A stretch of 64,000 bases of DNA from Gemmobacter lutimaris. Lineage in GTDB: Bacteria > Pseudomonadota > Alphaproteobacteria > Rhodobacterales > Rhodobacteraceae. The notes beneath the pieces are model-generated. The model was not told where the DNA came from and did not search any database. It saw only the letters and a list, made by a program, of their open reading frames with translations. The stretch covers positions 62,001-126,000 of the forward strand of contig NZ_QXXQ01000004.1 of assembly GCF_003570715.1 (NCBI RefSeq), written 5' to 3'. Below, in pieces: positions 49,774 to 58,900 of this stretch; positions within the stretch are counted from its first letter, which is position 1, and the number at the start of each line of letters is the position of its first letter. A program made the position numbers and the translations under genes.

Positions 49774-50568
49774 TCAACCCTCCTTCTTGATGTCGGTCAG
49801 GGCAGCGGCGATCACCGGAGCCAGCCGGTCGGCCATCGCCTGTTCCGCCTCGGGCGAGGCGATCAGGTCGTTGCGGATTTCCAGCATGGCATTGGCAAGG
49901 CCGTAGGGCGTGGCATGCAGGCGCAGCGTATGGGTCACGTCATCGGCGGCCGAATAGGGCGCGTTCAGCCCGCAAGTCAGACCCGATGTCGCCTCGGCCC
50001 CGGCGAGGATGGCGCGGGCCAGCCGGTCGTCGGCATCATGGATCACACCGAATTCCACCGCGCGCTTCTGTCCGAAGTAAACCGGGGTGAAGCTGTGGAT
50101 GGTGACAAGGACGGGGCGGCGGCCAAGCGCGATGCGTTCGGCAATCAGCCCGTGCAGCGCGTCGTGAAACGGTACATAGATCGCCGCCGCGCGCGCCGCG
50201 CGCTGGGTCGGCGTGATCGCCGCATTGCCCGGAACCTCGTGCACCTCGGATTTCGTGGGCATTGCGCCCGGCATGTCAGGCGCGCGGTTGCAATCATAGA
50301 TCAGGCGGCTGACCGTGGCGGCAACGCTTGTTGCGTCAAGCCGCGCCGCCAGTGCCTGCATCAGCCCCAGCGCGCCGGGGTCCCAGGCGATGTGCGCCTG
50401 CCGCTGTTCTGCCGTCAGCCCCAGATCGCCCCACGGCGCCGGAAAGGTATTGGCGGCATGTTCACAGACGAGGATCAGGTCGCTGCCTGCCTCGGCCCGC
50501 CCGGTGATCACGGGGGCGAAAATCGCCGGAGCCACGGCCCCGGCCTGCATGTCTGGCTGTGCAGTCAT
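49774..50568 (-). CDS. N-formylglutamate amidohydrolase-family enzyme, candidate gamma-glutamyl amide hydrolase
   Basis: 264 residues. Family motifs LILVCEHAANTFPAPWGDLGL, AHIAWDPGALGLMQALA, SRLIYDCNRAPD and LVTIHSFTPVYFG hold the histidines and acidic residues for a catalytic zinc. Classical HutG hydrolyses N-formylglutamate; homologues act on other N-acyl amino acids. As the first gene of an operon containing a gamma-glutamyl-amine ligase but no histidine-degradation genes, it is the best candidate to remove glutamate at the end of the pathway. That role is inference. Confidence 0.85.
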   Translation of the reverse strand: MTAQPDMQAGAVAPAIFAPVITGRAEAGSDLILVCEHAANTFPAPWGDLGLTAEQRQAHIAWDPGALGLMQALAARLDATSVAATVSRLIYDCNRAPDMPGAMPTKSEVHEVPGNAAITPTQRAARAAAIYVPFHDALHGLIAERIALGRRPVLVTIHSFTPVYFGQKRAVEFGVIHDADDRLARAILAGAEATSGLTCGLNAPYSAADDVTHTLRLHATPYGLANAMLEIRNDLIASPEAEQAMADRLAPVIAAALTDIKKEG

Positions 50569-50709
50569 TGCTGCGAGTCATCCCTGTTGTTGTCTTCAGG
50601 GTTCACCGCCGACCCGGTTCTGTCAAGAATTTTTCTTCTGCGTAATTTCTGTTACAAATTTTTCCAAACGGGTGCAGAATGGCCCCGAACCGGCAGCCGG
50701 AGGGCCGCG
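50569..50709. promoter_or_regulatory. Divergent promoter region of the RpiR regulator and amine operon
   Basis: 141 bases. AT-rich core at 50621-50665 with AAGAA-TTT-TTCTT (50625-50637) and GTAA/TTAC half-sites (50642-50654). Read on the minus strand, TTGACA (50626-50621) is a good -35 for the operon, but its -10 is weak. The symmetric AT-rich sites are the natural targets for the adjacent regulator. Confidence 0.5.
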
Positions 50710-51579
50710 ATGGACGAACAGATCACCATTGAGGACCGGATGCGCGCGGCGCTGCCCGATCTGACCCGCGCGGAACGCCAGCTTGCCACCCATGTGCTGA
50801 AGAACTACCCGGTCGCCGCGCTGGGCTCGATCACCGCGCTGGCCAAGGCGGCAGAGGTCTCCACGCCCACGGTGGTGCGGCTCTGCCAGAAGCTGGGCTA
50901 CAAGGGCTATCCCGATTACCAGTCTGCCCTGCGCGGCGAGGTGGAGGCAATGCTGATGTCGCCCATCGCCAAGCATGACCGCTGGGCCGGCGGGGTGCCG
51001 GATACCCATATCCTCAACCGTTTCGCCGATGCGGTGGTGGGCAATCTGCAAGCCACGCTGGGCCAGATCAACCATGCGGAATTCGATGCGGCGGCCAGCC
51101 TGCTGGCCGATGGCGACCGTGCGATCTTCGCCATGGGCGGGCGGATCACCCATGCGCTTGCCGATTACTTTGTCACGCTGATGAAGGTGGTGCGCCCCGA
51201 TGTGACGCTGCTTTCCGGCCTGTCGAACACCTGGCCGCCCGCGTTGCTGGATATGAAGCGCGGCGATGTGCTGCTGGTCTTCGACATCCGGCGTTATGAA
51301 AACAGTGTGCTGCAACTGGTGGAGCTGGCAGTGGAACAGGGGGCCGAGGTCGTTCTGATCACCGACCGCTGGGTCAGCCCCGCCGCCGCCCATGCCCGCC
51401 ACACGCTTGCCGCCCACATCGAGGCGCCAAGCGCATGGGACAGCATGGTGTCCATCACGGTGCTGGTCGAAACCCTGCTTGCCTCCGTGCAGACCCTGCG
51501 CTGGGACGAGACCGAGGCACGGCTGAAGCGGCTGGAAGGGCTTTATGACCGTTCCCGCTTTTTCCGCCGCCCGAGGTGA
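50710..51579 (+). CDS. RpiR/MurR-family transcriptional regulator of the amine/TRAP operon
   Basis: 289 residues: N-terminal helix-turn-helix (LTRAERQLATHVLKNYPVAALGSITALAKAAEVSTPTVVRLCQKLGYKGYPDYQSAL) and a C-terminal sugar-isomerase (SIS) domain (IFAMGGRITHALADYFVTLMKVVRPDVTLLSG; DVLLVFDIRRYENSVLQLVELAVEQGAEVVLITD). SIS domains of this family bind phosphosugars, but homologues next to amine and amino-acid genes also occur. Divergent position implies control of the 50568-41344 operon. A hairpin terminator follows its stop. Confidence 0.9.
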   Translation: MDEQITIEDRMRAALPDLTRAERQLATHVLKNYPVAALGSITALAKAAEVSTPTVVRLCQKLGYKGYPDYQSALRGEVEAMLMSPIAKHDRWAGGVPDTHILNRFADAVVGNLQATLGQINHAEFDAAASLLADGDRAIFAMGGRITHALADYFVTLMKVVRPDVTLLSGLSNTWPPALLDMKRGDVLLVFDIRRYENSVLQLVELAVEQGAEVVLITDRWVSPAAAHARHTLAAHIEAPSAWDSMVSITVLVETLLASVQTLRWDETEARLKRLEGLYDRSRFFRRPR

Positions 51580-51585
51580 GCAGCG

Positions 51586-51607
51586 AAAAATCTTCAGCAA
51601 GATTTTT
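51586..51607 (+). terminator. Hairpin terminator of the RpiR gene, related to the double palindromes
   Basis: AAAAATCTT (51586-51594) pairs with AAGATTTTT (51599-51607) around CAGC, six bases after the stop, ending in five T. Its sequence resembles the second palindrome at 2671-2694. It may serve both this gene and the convergent YjhX gene. Confidence 0.75.
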
Positions 51608-51627
51608 GCCGCCCCGCTCCCGTGTTG

Positions 51628-51885
51628 CTACTGGTTGTCAGGCTGCGCACGGACCGAGATCCGCCCCAGCCGGGTGATCCGGTAGGGCGCGCCGTTTTCC
51701 GAGCCGATCAGCCGCTTGCGGCGCAGGCTCTGGAACACCTGCAAGGTGCAATCGGCAAGGATCAGGCCTTCGCGGGTCACGCAGAGCACGGTGTCGATCT
51801 TGCGGCCTGTGGCGCGGTCGTGTTCGATCCGGCCACCCTTGGCCAGGACATGCAGAACCCGCTGTTCGGGTCTGGAGATATTCAT
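51628..51885 (-). CDS. YjhX-family (UPF0386) protein
   Basis: 85 residues starting [24 protein letters not shown], with [40 protein letters not shown]: the complete YjhX/UPF0386 pattern, a winged-helix-like small protein. E. coli YjhX has been described as a toxin paired with YjhQ, but no YjhQ-like acetyltransferase gene is adjacent here, so a toxin role is doubtful. The ATG at 51885 gives the conserved N-terminus; eight codons upstream are open but not conserved. Confidence 0.85.
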   Translation of the reverse strand: MNISRPEQRVLHVLAKGGRIEHDRATGRKIDTVLCVTREGLILADCTLQVFQSLRRKRLIGSENGAPYRITRLGRISVRAQPDNQ

Positions 51886-52050
51886 GGGATTGTCCGTCAG
51901 ATAAGGCAAACCATCCGCGCGAGGCTTGGCCCGGCGGATCAGCTTCCCCTTGTCAGGCCAAGGGGTCAGCCCTTGCGCACAGTCTCTGACATAAACTCTC
52001 CATCATGCGCGTGTCGCGCGCGGCCAATATGGCCGCTTGCCGGGCGATCT
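51886..52050. other. Gap with two stem-loops between YjhX and reductase genes
   Basis: 165 bases. CCCCTTG (51946-51952) pairs with CAAGGGG (51959-51965), and GCGGCCA (52020-52026) pairs with TGGCCGC (52030-52036). The second lies just after the reductase stop and may be its weak terminator, though it has no T run. No gene or clear promoter is seen. Confidence 0.45.
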
Positions 52051-52980
52051 TCAATAACCGCGGGTAAGATCCACCCGATGCAGCAGGGGCTCGCCCGTCT
52101 CACCGCGCCGGATATTTTCTGCGACCACCCGCGCGGCGGAAGAGGCGCGGGTATCGGCGGCGATATGCGGCGTGACGGTAACGCCGGGGTGGTGGCGGAA
52201 GGGGTGATCCTCAGGCAGCGGCTCGATGCGGAAGACATCCAGCGTCGCATGGCCCAACGCGCCGCTGTCCAGCGCGGCCAGCAGCGCATCATCGTCGATC
52301 AGCGCGCCGCGACCGGGGTTCACGATCACCGCGCCCTGCGGCAGCCAGGCCAGACGCCGGGCATCCAGCAGGTTTTCGGTCTCGGCCGTGCGGGGCAGCA
52401 GCGTCACCACGATTTCGGCCCGGCGGAGCAGCGCCTCCAGTCCCGCCTCGCCGTGATGCGCCGGAATGTCGAGCCCGGTCTTGCCCGAACGGCTCCAGCC
52501 CTCCACCGCGAAGCTCAGGGCTTTCAGCGCGCGGGCGCAGGCGAGGCCCAACTCGCCCAGCCCCAGCATCGCCACGACACGTTCCCGCGCCAGCGGCGGC
52601 ACGATCTGTTGCCAGCCGGGGGCGCCTTTGATGTAACGATCCATCCCCAGATGGTGCCGCAGCACATGGCCGGTGACATATTCCACCATGCCCTCGGTCA
52701 GACCCGGGTCGACCATGCGGCACAGGGGTTGCGTCAGTGTCGGGTTGCCCACGATGCGTTCGACCCCGGCCCAGAGGTTCAGCACCGCGCGGCAGCGGGT
52801 GTAGGGGGTGAAATCCTGAAGCGGGCTTCCGGGGGCGTAAACGATGTAGTCCACCGCGCCGGGTTCTGCCTCGGTTACCAGCGCTGCATCCAGCCCGGCC
52901 TCGTCGAAAGCCGCGCGCAGATGCGGGGCATATTCCGGCCAGAGCGCCTCACCCGCCGCGAACAGCACCGTCACAGTCAT
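52051..52980 (-). CDS. ghrA: Glyoxylate/hydroxypyruvate reductase A-like D-2-hydroxyacid dehydrogenase
   Basis: 309 residues, the length of GhrA. The nucleotide loop is AMLGLGELGLACARALKAL, the catalytic arginine is in GAVIVNPGRGALIDDDALL, the glutamate in DVFRIEPLPEDHPF and the histidine in PGVTVTPHIAADT. MVDPGLTEGMVEYVTGHVLRHHLGMDRY is typical of GhrA. It reduces glyoxylate and hydroxypyruvate with NADPH. The ATG at 52980 starts the conserved sequence. It lies 29 bases downstream of rodA on the same strand. Confidence 0.88.
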   Translation of the reverse strand: MTVTVLFAAGEALWPEYAPHLRAAFDEAGLDAALVTEAEPGAVDYIVYAPGSPLQDFTPYTRCRAVLNLWAGVERIVGNPTLTQPLCRMVDPGLTEGMVEYVTGHVLRHHLGMDRYIKGAPGWQQIVPPLARERVVAMLGLGELGLACARALKALSFAVEGWSRSGKTGLDIPAHHGEAGLEALLRRAEIVVTLLPRTAETENLLDARRLAWLPQGAVIVNPGRGALIDDDALLAALDSGALGHATLDVFRIEPLPEDHPFRHHPGVTVTPHIAADTRASSAARVVAENIRRGETGEPLLHRVDLTRGY

Positions 52981-53009
52981 CCGTATTCCTTCCTCGTCTT
53001 GATCCGCCC

Positions 53010-54149
53010 TCAGCGCGGGCGGTGGACGTGGGCGCTTTGCACCAGCCCGAAGCCCACCAGCAGCACCAACATGGCCGAGCCGCCATAGGACAGCAAGGGC
53101 AGCGGCACCCCCACCACCGGCGCCATACCCATCACCATCGACAGGTTCACCGCGATGTAGAAGAACAGGTTCGCCGCGCAGCCAAGGATCAGAAGCTGCG
53201 AGAAACGGTCGCGGTTTTGCAAGGCGGACACGATGCAGAAGCCGATGATACCCGCGTAAAGCAGCAGCAGTGAAAAGGCGCCGACAAAGCCGAATTCCTC
53301 GGCCAGCGTGGTGAAGATGAAGTCGGTGTGCTTTTCCGGCAGGAAGTTCAGCCGCGACTGCGTGCCTTGCATGAACCCTTTGCCGGCCCAGCCGCCGGAC
53401 CCGAGGGCAATCTTGGCCTGAATGATGTTGTAGCCCGCGCCCAGCGGGTCGGCGGTCGGGTCGAGGAAGGTGTCGATCCTTGCATACTGGTAATCGTGCA
53501 GGAACTGCCATGGCGTGCCGCGCAGGGCAAAGACGCCATAGATCGCACCGCCCACCAGACCCGCGACCGCGCCGAAATACCACCAGCTGACGCCCGCGCA
53601 GAACATCACCGCCGCGCCCACCGCCAGCAGCATGACCGAGGTGCCGAGGTTCGGTTGCATCAGCACAAGGATCGTCGGCATCACGATCAGCATGACAGGC
53701 AGGAACACCCAGAGCGGCCGCGACACCTTCTTGGGGTCAAGCCAGTCGTAATAGGCGGCGAGCGCCATCACGAGGGTGAATTTCATCATCTCGGAAGGCT
53801 GCAACACCAGCGGTCCAAGGTTGATCCAGCGTTGCGCCCCCATCCCGACATGGCCGAAGAATTCCACCACCAGCAGAAGCGCGACCGACACCAGATAGGC
53901 CAGCGCCGACATGTTGCGCCAGAACCAGATCGGGGTGAAGGCGACGACGAACATCAGCGCCATGCCCAGACCGAAACGCTTCATCTGCGGCTCGGCCCAC
54001 AGTTCCATCCGGCCGCCCGAGACGGAATAGAGCATCAGGAACCCGACTGCGGCCACGGCGGTCATCATCAGGATGACGGGCCAGTTCAGATGCAGCACCT
54101 TGCGCAGGCCCGAGGGCGCAGTCTTGATGCGATATTCCAGAAAGCTCAT
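53010..54149 (-). CDS. rodA: Rod-shape peptidoglycan glycosyltransferase RodA
   Basis: 379-residue SEDS-family protein with about ten membrane helices. Signature segments include GAQRWINLGPLVLQPSEMMKFTLVMALA, the catalytic-loop region DPLGAGYNIIQAKIALGSGGWAGKGFMQGTQSRLNFLPEKHTDFIFTTLAEEFGF, and PLLSYGGSAMLVLLVGFGLV. It polymerises glycan strands of the side wall together with PBP2 encoded upstream. Last gene of mreB-mreC-mreD-mrdA-rodA. Confidence 0.95.
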   Translation of the reverse strand: MSFLEYRIKTAPSGLRKVLHLNWPVILMMTAVAAVGFLMLYSVSGGRMELWAEPQMKRFGLGMALMFVVAFTPIWFWRNMSALAYLVSVALLLVVEFFGHVGMGAQRWINLGPLVLQPSEMMKFTLVMALAAYYDWLDPKKVSRPLWVFLPVMLIVMPTILVLMQPNLGTSVMLLAVGAAVMFCAGVSWWYFGAVAGLVGGAIYGVFALRGTPWQFLHDYQYARIDTFLDPTADPLGAGYNIIQAKIALGSGGWAGKGFMQGTQSRLNFLPEKHTDFIFTTLAEEFGFVGAFSLLLLYAGIIGFCIVSALQNRDRFSQLLILGCAANLFFYIAVNLSMVMGMAPVVGVPLPLLSYGGSAMLVLLVGFGLVQSAHVHRPR

Positions 54150-54163
54150 GCGATTCCCCCGCC

Positions 54164-56107
54164 TCAGGCCCGAGAGCGCGTGGTGCTGTCGGCGCCGAAG
54201 TCGCGCAGCTTCATGTCGTTGAAGCGCGATTCGATCGTGCCGCGCTGCGAGGCGGGATAGGCAGTCAGCGGCGGGATGCCTCCGGTCAGGCAGTAAAGCA
54301 GCAGGTCGCGCGCGACGGGGGCGGCTACCGCCGAGCCGCCACCGCCATGTTCCACCACAACCGAAACCGCGACGCGCGGCTTGTCGAAGGGGGCGTAGCA
54401 GACGAATAGCGCATGGTCGCGGCGGTTCCACGGCAATTGCTCGTTGCGGACAACCCCGGACGCGCGTTCCGCGGCCGAGATGTTGCGCACCTGTGCCGTG
54501 CCGGTCTTGCCCGCCATCAGCATGGTTTCATCCGCGATCCGCGAGCTCTTGGCGGTGCCATGGGCACCGTTCATCACCTCATACATGCCGCGCCGGACCG
54601 AGGCGAGGTGCTGGCTGTCGATGTCCAGAGGCGGGGCGTCGGGCAGGGGCACATCCTGCGTGCCGATCCGGCGCACCAGACGCGGCTCGATCGCGCGGCC
54701 GCTGGCAATGCGGGCGGTCATCACCGCCAGTTGCAGGGGCGAGGTCAGCACATAACCCTGCCCGATGGAGGCGTTGATCGTGTCGCCGATCCGCCATTCC
54801 TGTTTGTAGCGTTCCTGTTTCCAGGCTTTGTCGGGCATCACGCCTTCGGTGATCGCCGACATCGGCAGGTCATGGCGCACGCCAAGGCCAAGCTTGCGGC
54901 CCATTTCGGCAATCTTGTCGATGCCCACCTTCTGCGCGATGTCGTAGAAATAGACGTCGCAGCTTTCCGACAGCGCAGAATGCAGCGAAACCGTGCCGTG
55001 GCCGGACCGTTTCCAGCAATGGAAGCGGCGGCTGCCGACCTCGTAATGGCCGGGGCAATAAACGCCGGTCTGCGGCGTGATCACCCCCGCCTCCAGCGCA
55101 GCAAGCGCGGTGACCATCTTGAAGGTCGAACCCGGCGGATAGGCGCCTTGCACGGTCTTGTCGGCGAGCGGGCGGTGATCGTTTTCCAGCAGGAAAGAGT
55201 AATCCTTCTGGCTGATGCCGCGCACGAACAGGTTCGGGTCGAAGGAGGGCGCCGAGACGCAGGCCAGCAGGTCGCCCGTCTGCACGTCGATGGCCACCAT
55301 GGCGGCACTGTCGTCGCCAAGCCGTGCCTGCGCGAAATTCTGCGCCTCGGCGTCGATGGTCAGACGCAGGTCGTCACCGGGGTCGCCTTCCAGCCGCTCC
55401 AACTCGCGCATCACACGGCCGACCGAGTTCACCTCGATCCGTTTCTGCCCGGCGCGTCCGCGCAGCTCTGCCTCGGTCCAGCGTTCAACGCCGACCTTGC
55501 CGATCTGGAACTTCGGCAGTTGCAGCACCGGATCGGGGTTCTCGATCCGCTCCAGATCGCGTTCCGACACCGGGCCGACATAGCCGACCACATGCGCGAA
55601 ATCCTGATCCAGCGGATAAACGCGGCTGAGGCCCACTTCGGGCGTGACACCGGGCAGCGAGGGCGAGTTGATGGCGATTTTCGAGAAATCTTCCCAGCTT
55701 AGCCGGTCGGCCACGATGATCGGCACGAAGGGCGAGCGGCGTTCCACCTCTTTCAGCGTCTTTTCGATGTCCTCGGGCGGCAGCGGCACGATGGAGGCCA
55801 ACCGCTTCAGCACCATTTCCACATCGCCGGCATCCTCGCGGGTGATGACGACACGGTAATTCTGTTCGTTTCCGGCGATCAGGCGGCCGTTGCGGTCGAA
55901 GATCTGACCGCGCGCAGGCGGGATCAGCCGGATATTGACCCGGTTCTCCTCGGCCAGCAGGCGGAATTCCTCGGCCTGATCGACCTGAAGATACCGCATC
56001 CGCGCGCCCAGCACGGCGACGAAGGCGGTCATGGCGCCGCCCATCAGAAAGGCGCGGCGCCGCACGCCCCGGAAGGAATCCTCGGTATCGCGTTGCGTCC
56101 GTTTCAT
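54164..56107 (-). CDS. mrdA: Penicillin-binding protein 2 (peptidoglycan transpeptidase)
   Basis: 647 residues. A single N-terminal membrane anchor (AFLMGGAMTAFVAVLGARM), a dimerisation/pedestal domain (RLIPPARGQIFDRNGRLIAGNEQNYRVV), then the transpeptidase with active-site serine S327 in PPGSTFK (K330), SALSESCDVYF (SxN-like) and K534-T-G in MAGKTGTAQV. It cross-links peptidoglycan during elongation and works with RodA. The ATG at 56107 overlaps the end of mreD by four bases. Confidence 0.95.
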   Translation of the reverse strand: MKRTQRDTEDSFRGVRRRAFLMGGAMTAFVAVLGARMRYLQVDQAEEFRLLAEENRVNIRLIPPARGQIFDRNGRLIAGNEQNYRVVITREDAGDVEMVLKRLASIVPLPPEDIEKTLKEVERRSPFVPIIVADRLSWEDFSKIAINSPSLPGVTPEVGLSRVYPLDQDFAHVVGYVGPVSERDLERIENPDPVLQLPKFQIGKVGVERWTEAELRGRAGQKRIEVNSVGRVMRELERLEGDPGDDLRLTIDAEAQNFAQARLGDDSAAMVAIDVQTGDLLACVSAPSFDPNLFVRGISQKDYSFLLENDHRPLADKTVQGAYPPGSTFKMVTALAALEAGVITPQTGVYCPGHYEVGSRRFHCWKRSGHGTVSLHSALSESCDVYFYDIAQKVGIDKIAEMGRKLGLGVRHDLPMSAITEGVMPDKAWKQERYKQEWRIGDTINASIGQGYVLTSPLQLAVMTARIASGRAIEPRLVRRIGTQDVPLPDAPPLDIDSQHLASVRRGMYEVMNGAHGTAKSSRIADETMLMAGKTGTAQVRNISAAERASGVVRNEQLPWNRRDHALFVCYAPFDKPRVAVSVVVEHGGGGSAVAAPVARDLLLYCLTGGIPPLTAYPASQRGTIESRFNDMKLRDFGADSTTRSRA

Positions 56108-56643
56108 AGCCGCCGCCCCATCGAATCGACCTCGCCCATCCCCGGCTTGTGAACCTGAAGCGTCACATGCGACAGCCAGACCACCACCGGATAGGCAAGA
56201 GCCGTCGCTACCGCCTGCGTCATCGCATAGCCAAAGCCCGCCTGCGGCAGCAGCGTCAAAGCAAAGACCAGATGATAGCCCAGAAACATGCCGAACATCA
56301 GCAGCCCGATGAAAAACCATTCCATGGCGAAACTCAATTCACGGGTCAGTGCGATGCGCGACCGCAGGATCTCGGTTCCGACAAGGACAAGCGCCGTCCA
56401 TAGCCCCGGTGGCCGCAGCAGCAGCATGTCTTCGGTCAGCACCACGGCCACGATCAGCAGGGCGGGCATGTAATCAGGGCGGCGCTGCACCCAGGCGAGG
56501 ATCAGGCACAGCAGCAGATCGGGGCCGGGCAGGCGGCCCGCATCCGACCCAAGCGGAAGCAGGCGCAGGAAGATCAGAAACAGTGCCACCGCCACGAAGA
56601 TTCCGCGATGCAGCAGCACGTCGCGGCGCAGCGGATCAGCCAT
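56104..56643 (-). CDS. mreD: Rod-shape-determining protein MreD
   Basis: 179-residue inner-membrane protein with five to six hydrophobic segments (GIFVAVALFLIFLRLLPLG; LPGPDLLLCLILAWVQRRPDYMPALLIVAVVLTEDMLLLRPPGLWTALVLVGTEILRSR). The RRPDY and LLRPPG patterns are typical of alphaproteobacterial MreD. It links MreB/MreC to the RodA-PBP2 elongation machine. It overlaps mreC by eight bases and mrdA by four. Confidence 0.92.
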   Translation of the reverse strand: MADPLRRDVLLHRGIFVAVALFLIFLRLLPLGSDAGRLPGPDLLLCLILAWVQRRPDYMPALLIVAVVLTEDMLLLRPPGLWTALVLVGTEILRSRIALTRELSFAMEWFFIGLLMFGMFLGYHLVFALTLLPQAGFGYAMTQAVATALAYPVVVWLSHVTLQVHKPGMGEVDSMGRRL

Positions 56644-57562
56644 CGCTGCCCCCTTCGGCTGTGGCTTCGGGCGGGGCGGGGGGGCCTATGTCATCGGGCG
56701 AAACCGGCTCGGCCACCAGACCGCCGGGATCGGTGATCGCCTCAAGATCATGGCTGCGCAGGACGCGCAGGAAATCCAGCCGCTCGTAATCGGCTGCCAG
56801 CAGGGCGCGCAGCCGCCGGTCCGGGCCCTGCGCGACCGAACCGACCAGCAGCCCAGCCGGGAAGACCCCGCCATCGCCCGAGGTCACCACCCGGTCGCCG
56901 GGGCGCACCAGATCGGCCTTTTCCACAAATTCCAGCGGCGGGGCAGAGGAGTTGTCGCCCGACAGAAGCGCCTTTTGCCCCGACGGTTCCACGACCACCG
57001 GAATGCGCGAGCTGGAATCGGTCAGCAGGATCACCCGCGCGCTGCGTCGCCCCACGCCCGAGATGCGCCCGACCAGCCCGATGCCATCCATCGCAGCCCA
57101 GCCGTCGCGCACACCGTCCCGCTCGCCCACATTGATCAGCACCGACTGCCGGAACGGGCTGCCGCTGTCGGCCAGCACCACGCCGGTGATATGGGTCAGC
57201 TTCGGGTCCAGACGCACCTGATTGAGGTCCAGAAGCTTCGCATTCTGCTGTTCCAGCCGCAGCGCCGCTTCTTTCCAGCCGCGCATCTGCTTCAGTTCCT
57301 GCCGAAGTTCCTGATTTTGCTCGTAAAGCTTGGTGTAGGACTGGAAGCCCTGCACCATCTGCACCGCTTTGGTCACCGGCAGCATCACCCAGTCGAAACT
57401 GGGCACCGTGCGATCCACCAATGCGGTGCGGAAGCGTTCGACGCGCGGGCTGTCGATCCGCCACAGCAGGAACAGCGCCAGCAAAAGCACCACGAGCGCG
57501 CCGATCAGGATGCGCCTGATCGGGCGGGCAAAATCTTCCGGGTTGGTCCGGTTCTTTGCCAC
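56636..57562 (-). CDS. mreC: Rod-shape-determining protein MreC (GTG start)
   Basis: 308 residues: one membrane anchor (ILIGALVVLLLALFLLWRI), a coiled coil (MVQGFQSYTKLYEQNQELRQELKQMRGWKEAALRLEQQNAKLLDLNQVR) and a beta-barrel periplasmic part (VVLADSGSPFRQSVLINVGERDGVRDGWAAMDGIGLVGRISGVG). The C-terminal Pro/Glu-rich tail is disordered. The start is a GTG at 57562 with AAAGGGG upstream. It activates PBP2/RodA in the periplasm. Confidence 0.92.
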   Translation of the reverse strand: MAKNRTNPEDFARPIRRILIGALVVLLLALFLLWRIDSPRVERFRTALVDRTVPSFDWVMLPVTKAVQMVQGFQSYTKLYEQNQELRQELKQMRGWKEAALRLEQQNAKLLDLNQVRLDPKLTHITGVVLADSGSPFRQSVLINVGERDGVRDGWAAMDGIGLVGRISGVGRRSARVILLTDSSSRIPVVVEPSGQKALLSGDNSSAPPLEFVEKADLVRPGDRVVTSGDGGVFPAGLLVGSVAQGPDRRLRALLAADYERLDFLRVLRSHDLEAITDPGGLVAEPVSPDDIGPPAPPEATAEGGSDG

Positions 57563-57597
57563 GCGGGGCCCCTTTGCGATGTGCCGTGCCGGGTGGC

Positions 57598-58900
<1,303 letters not shown>

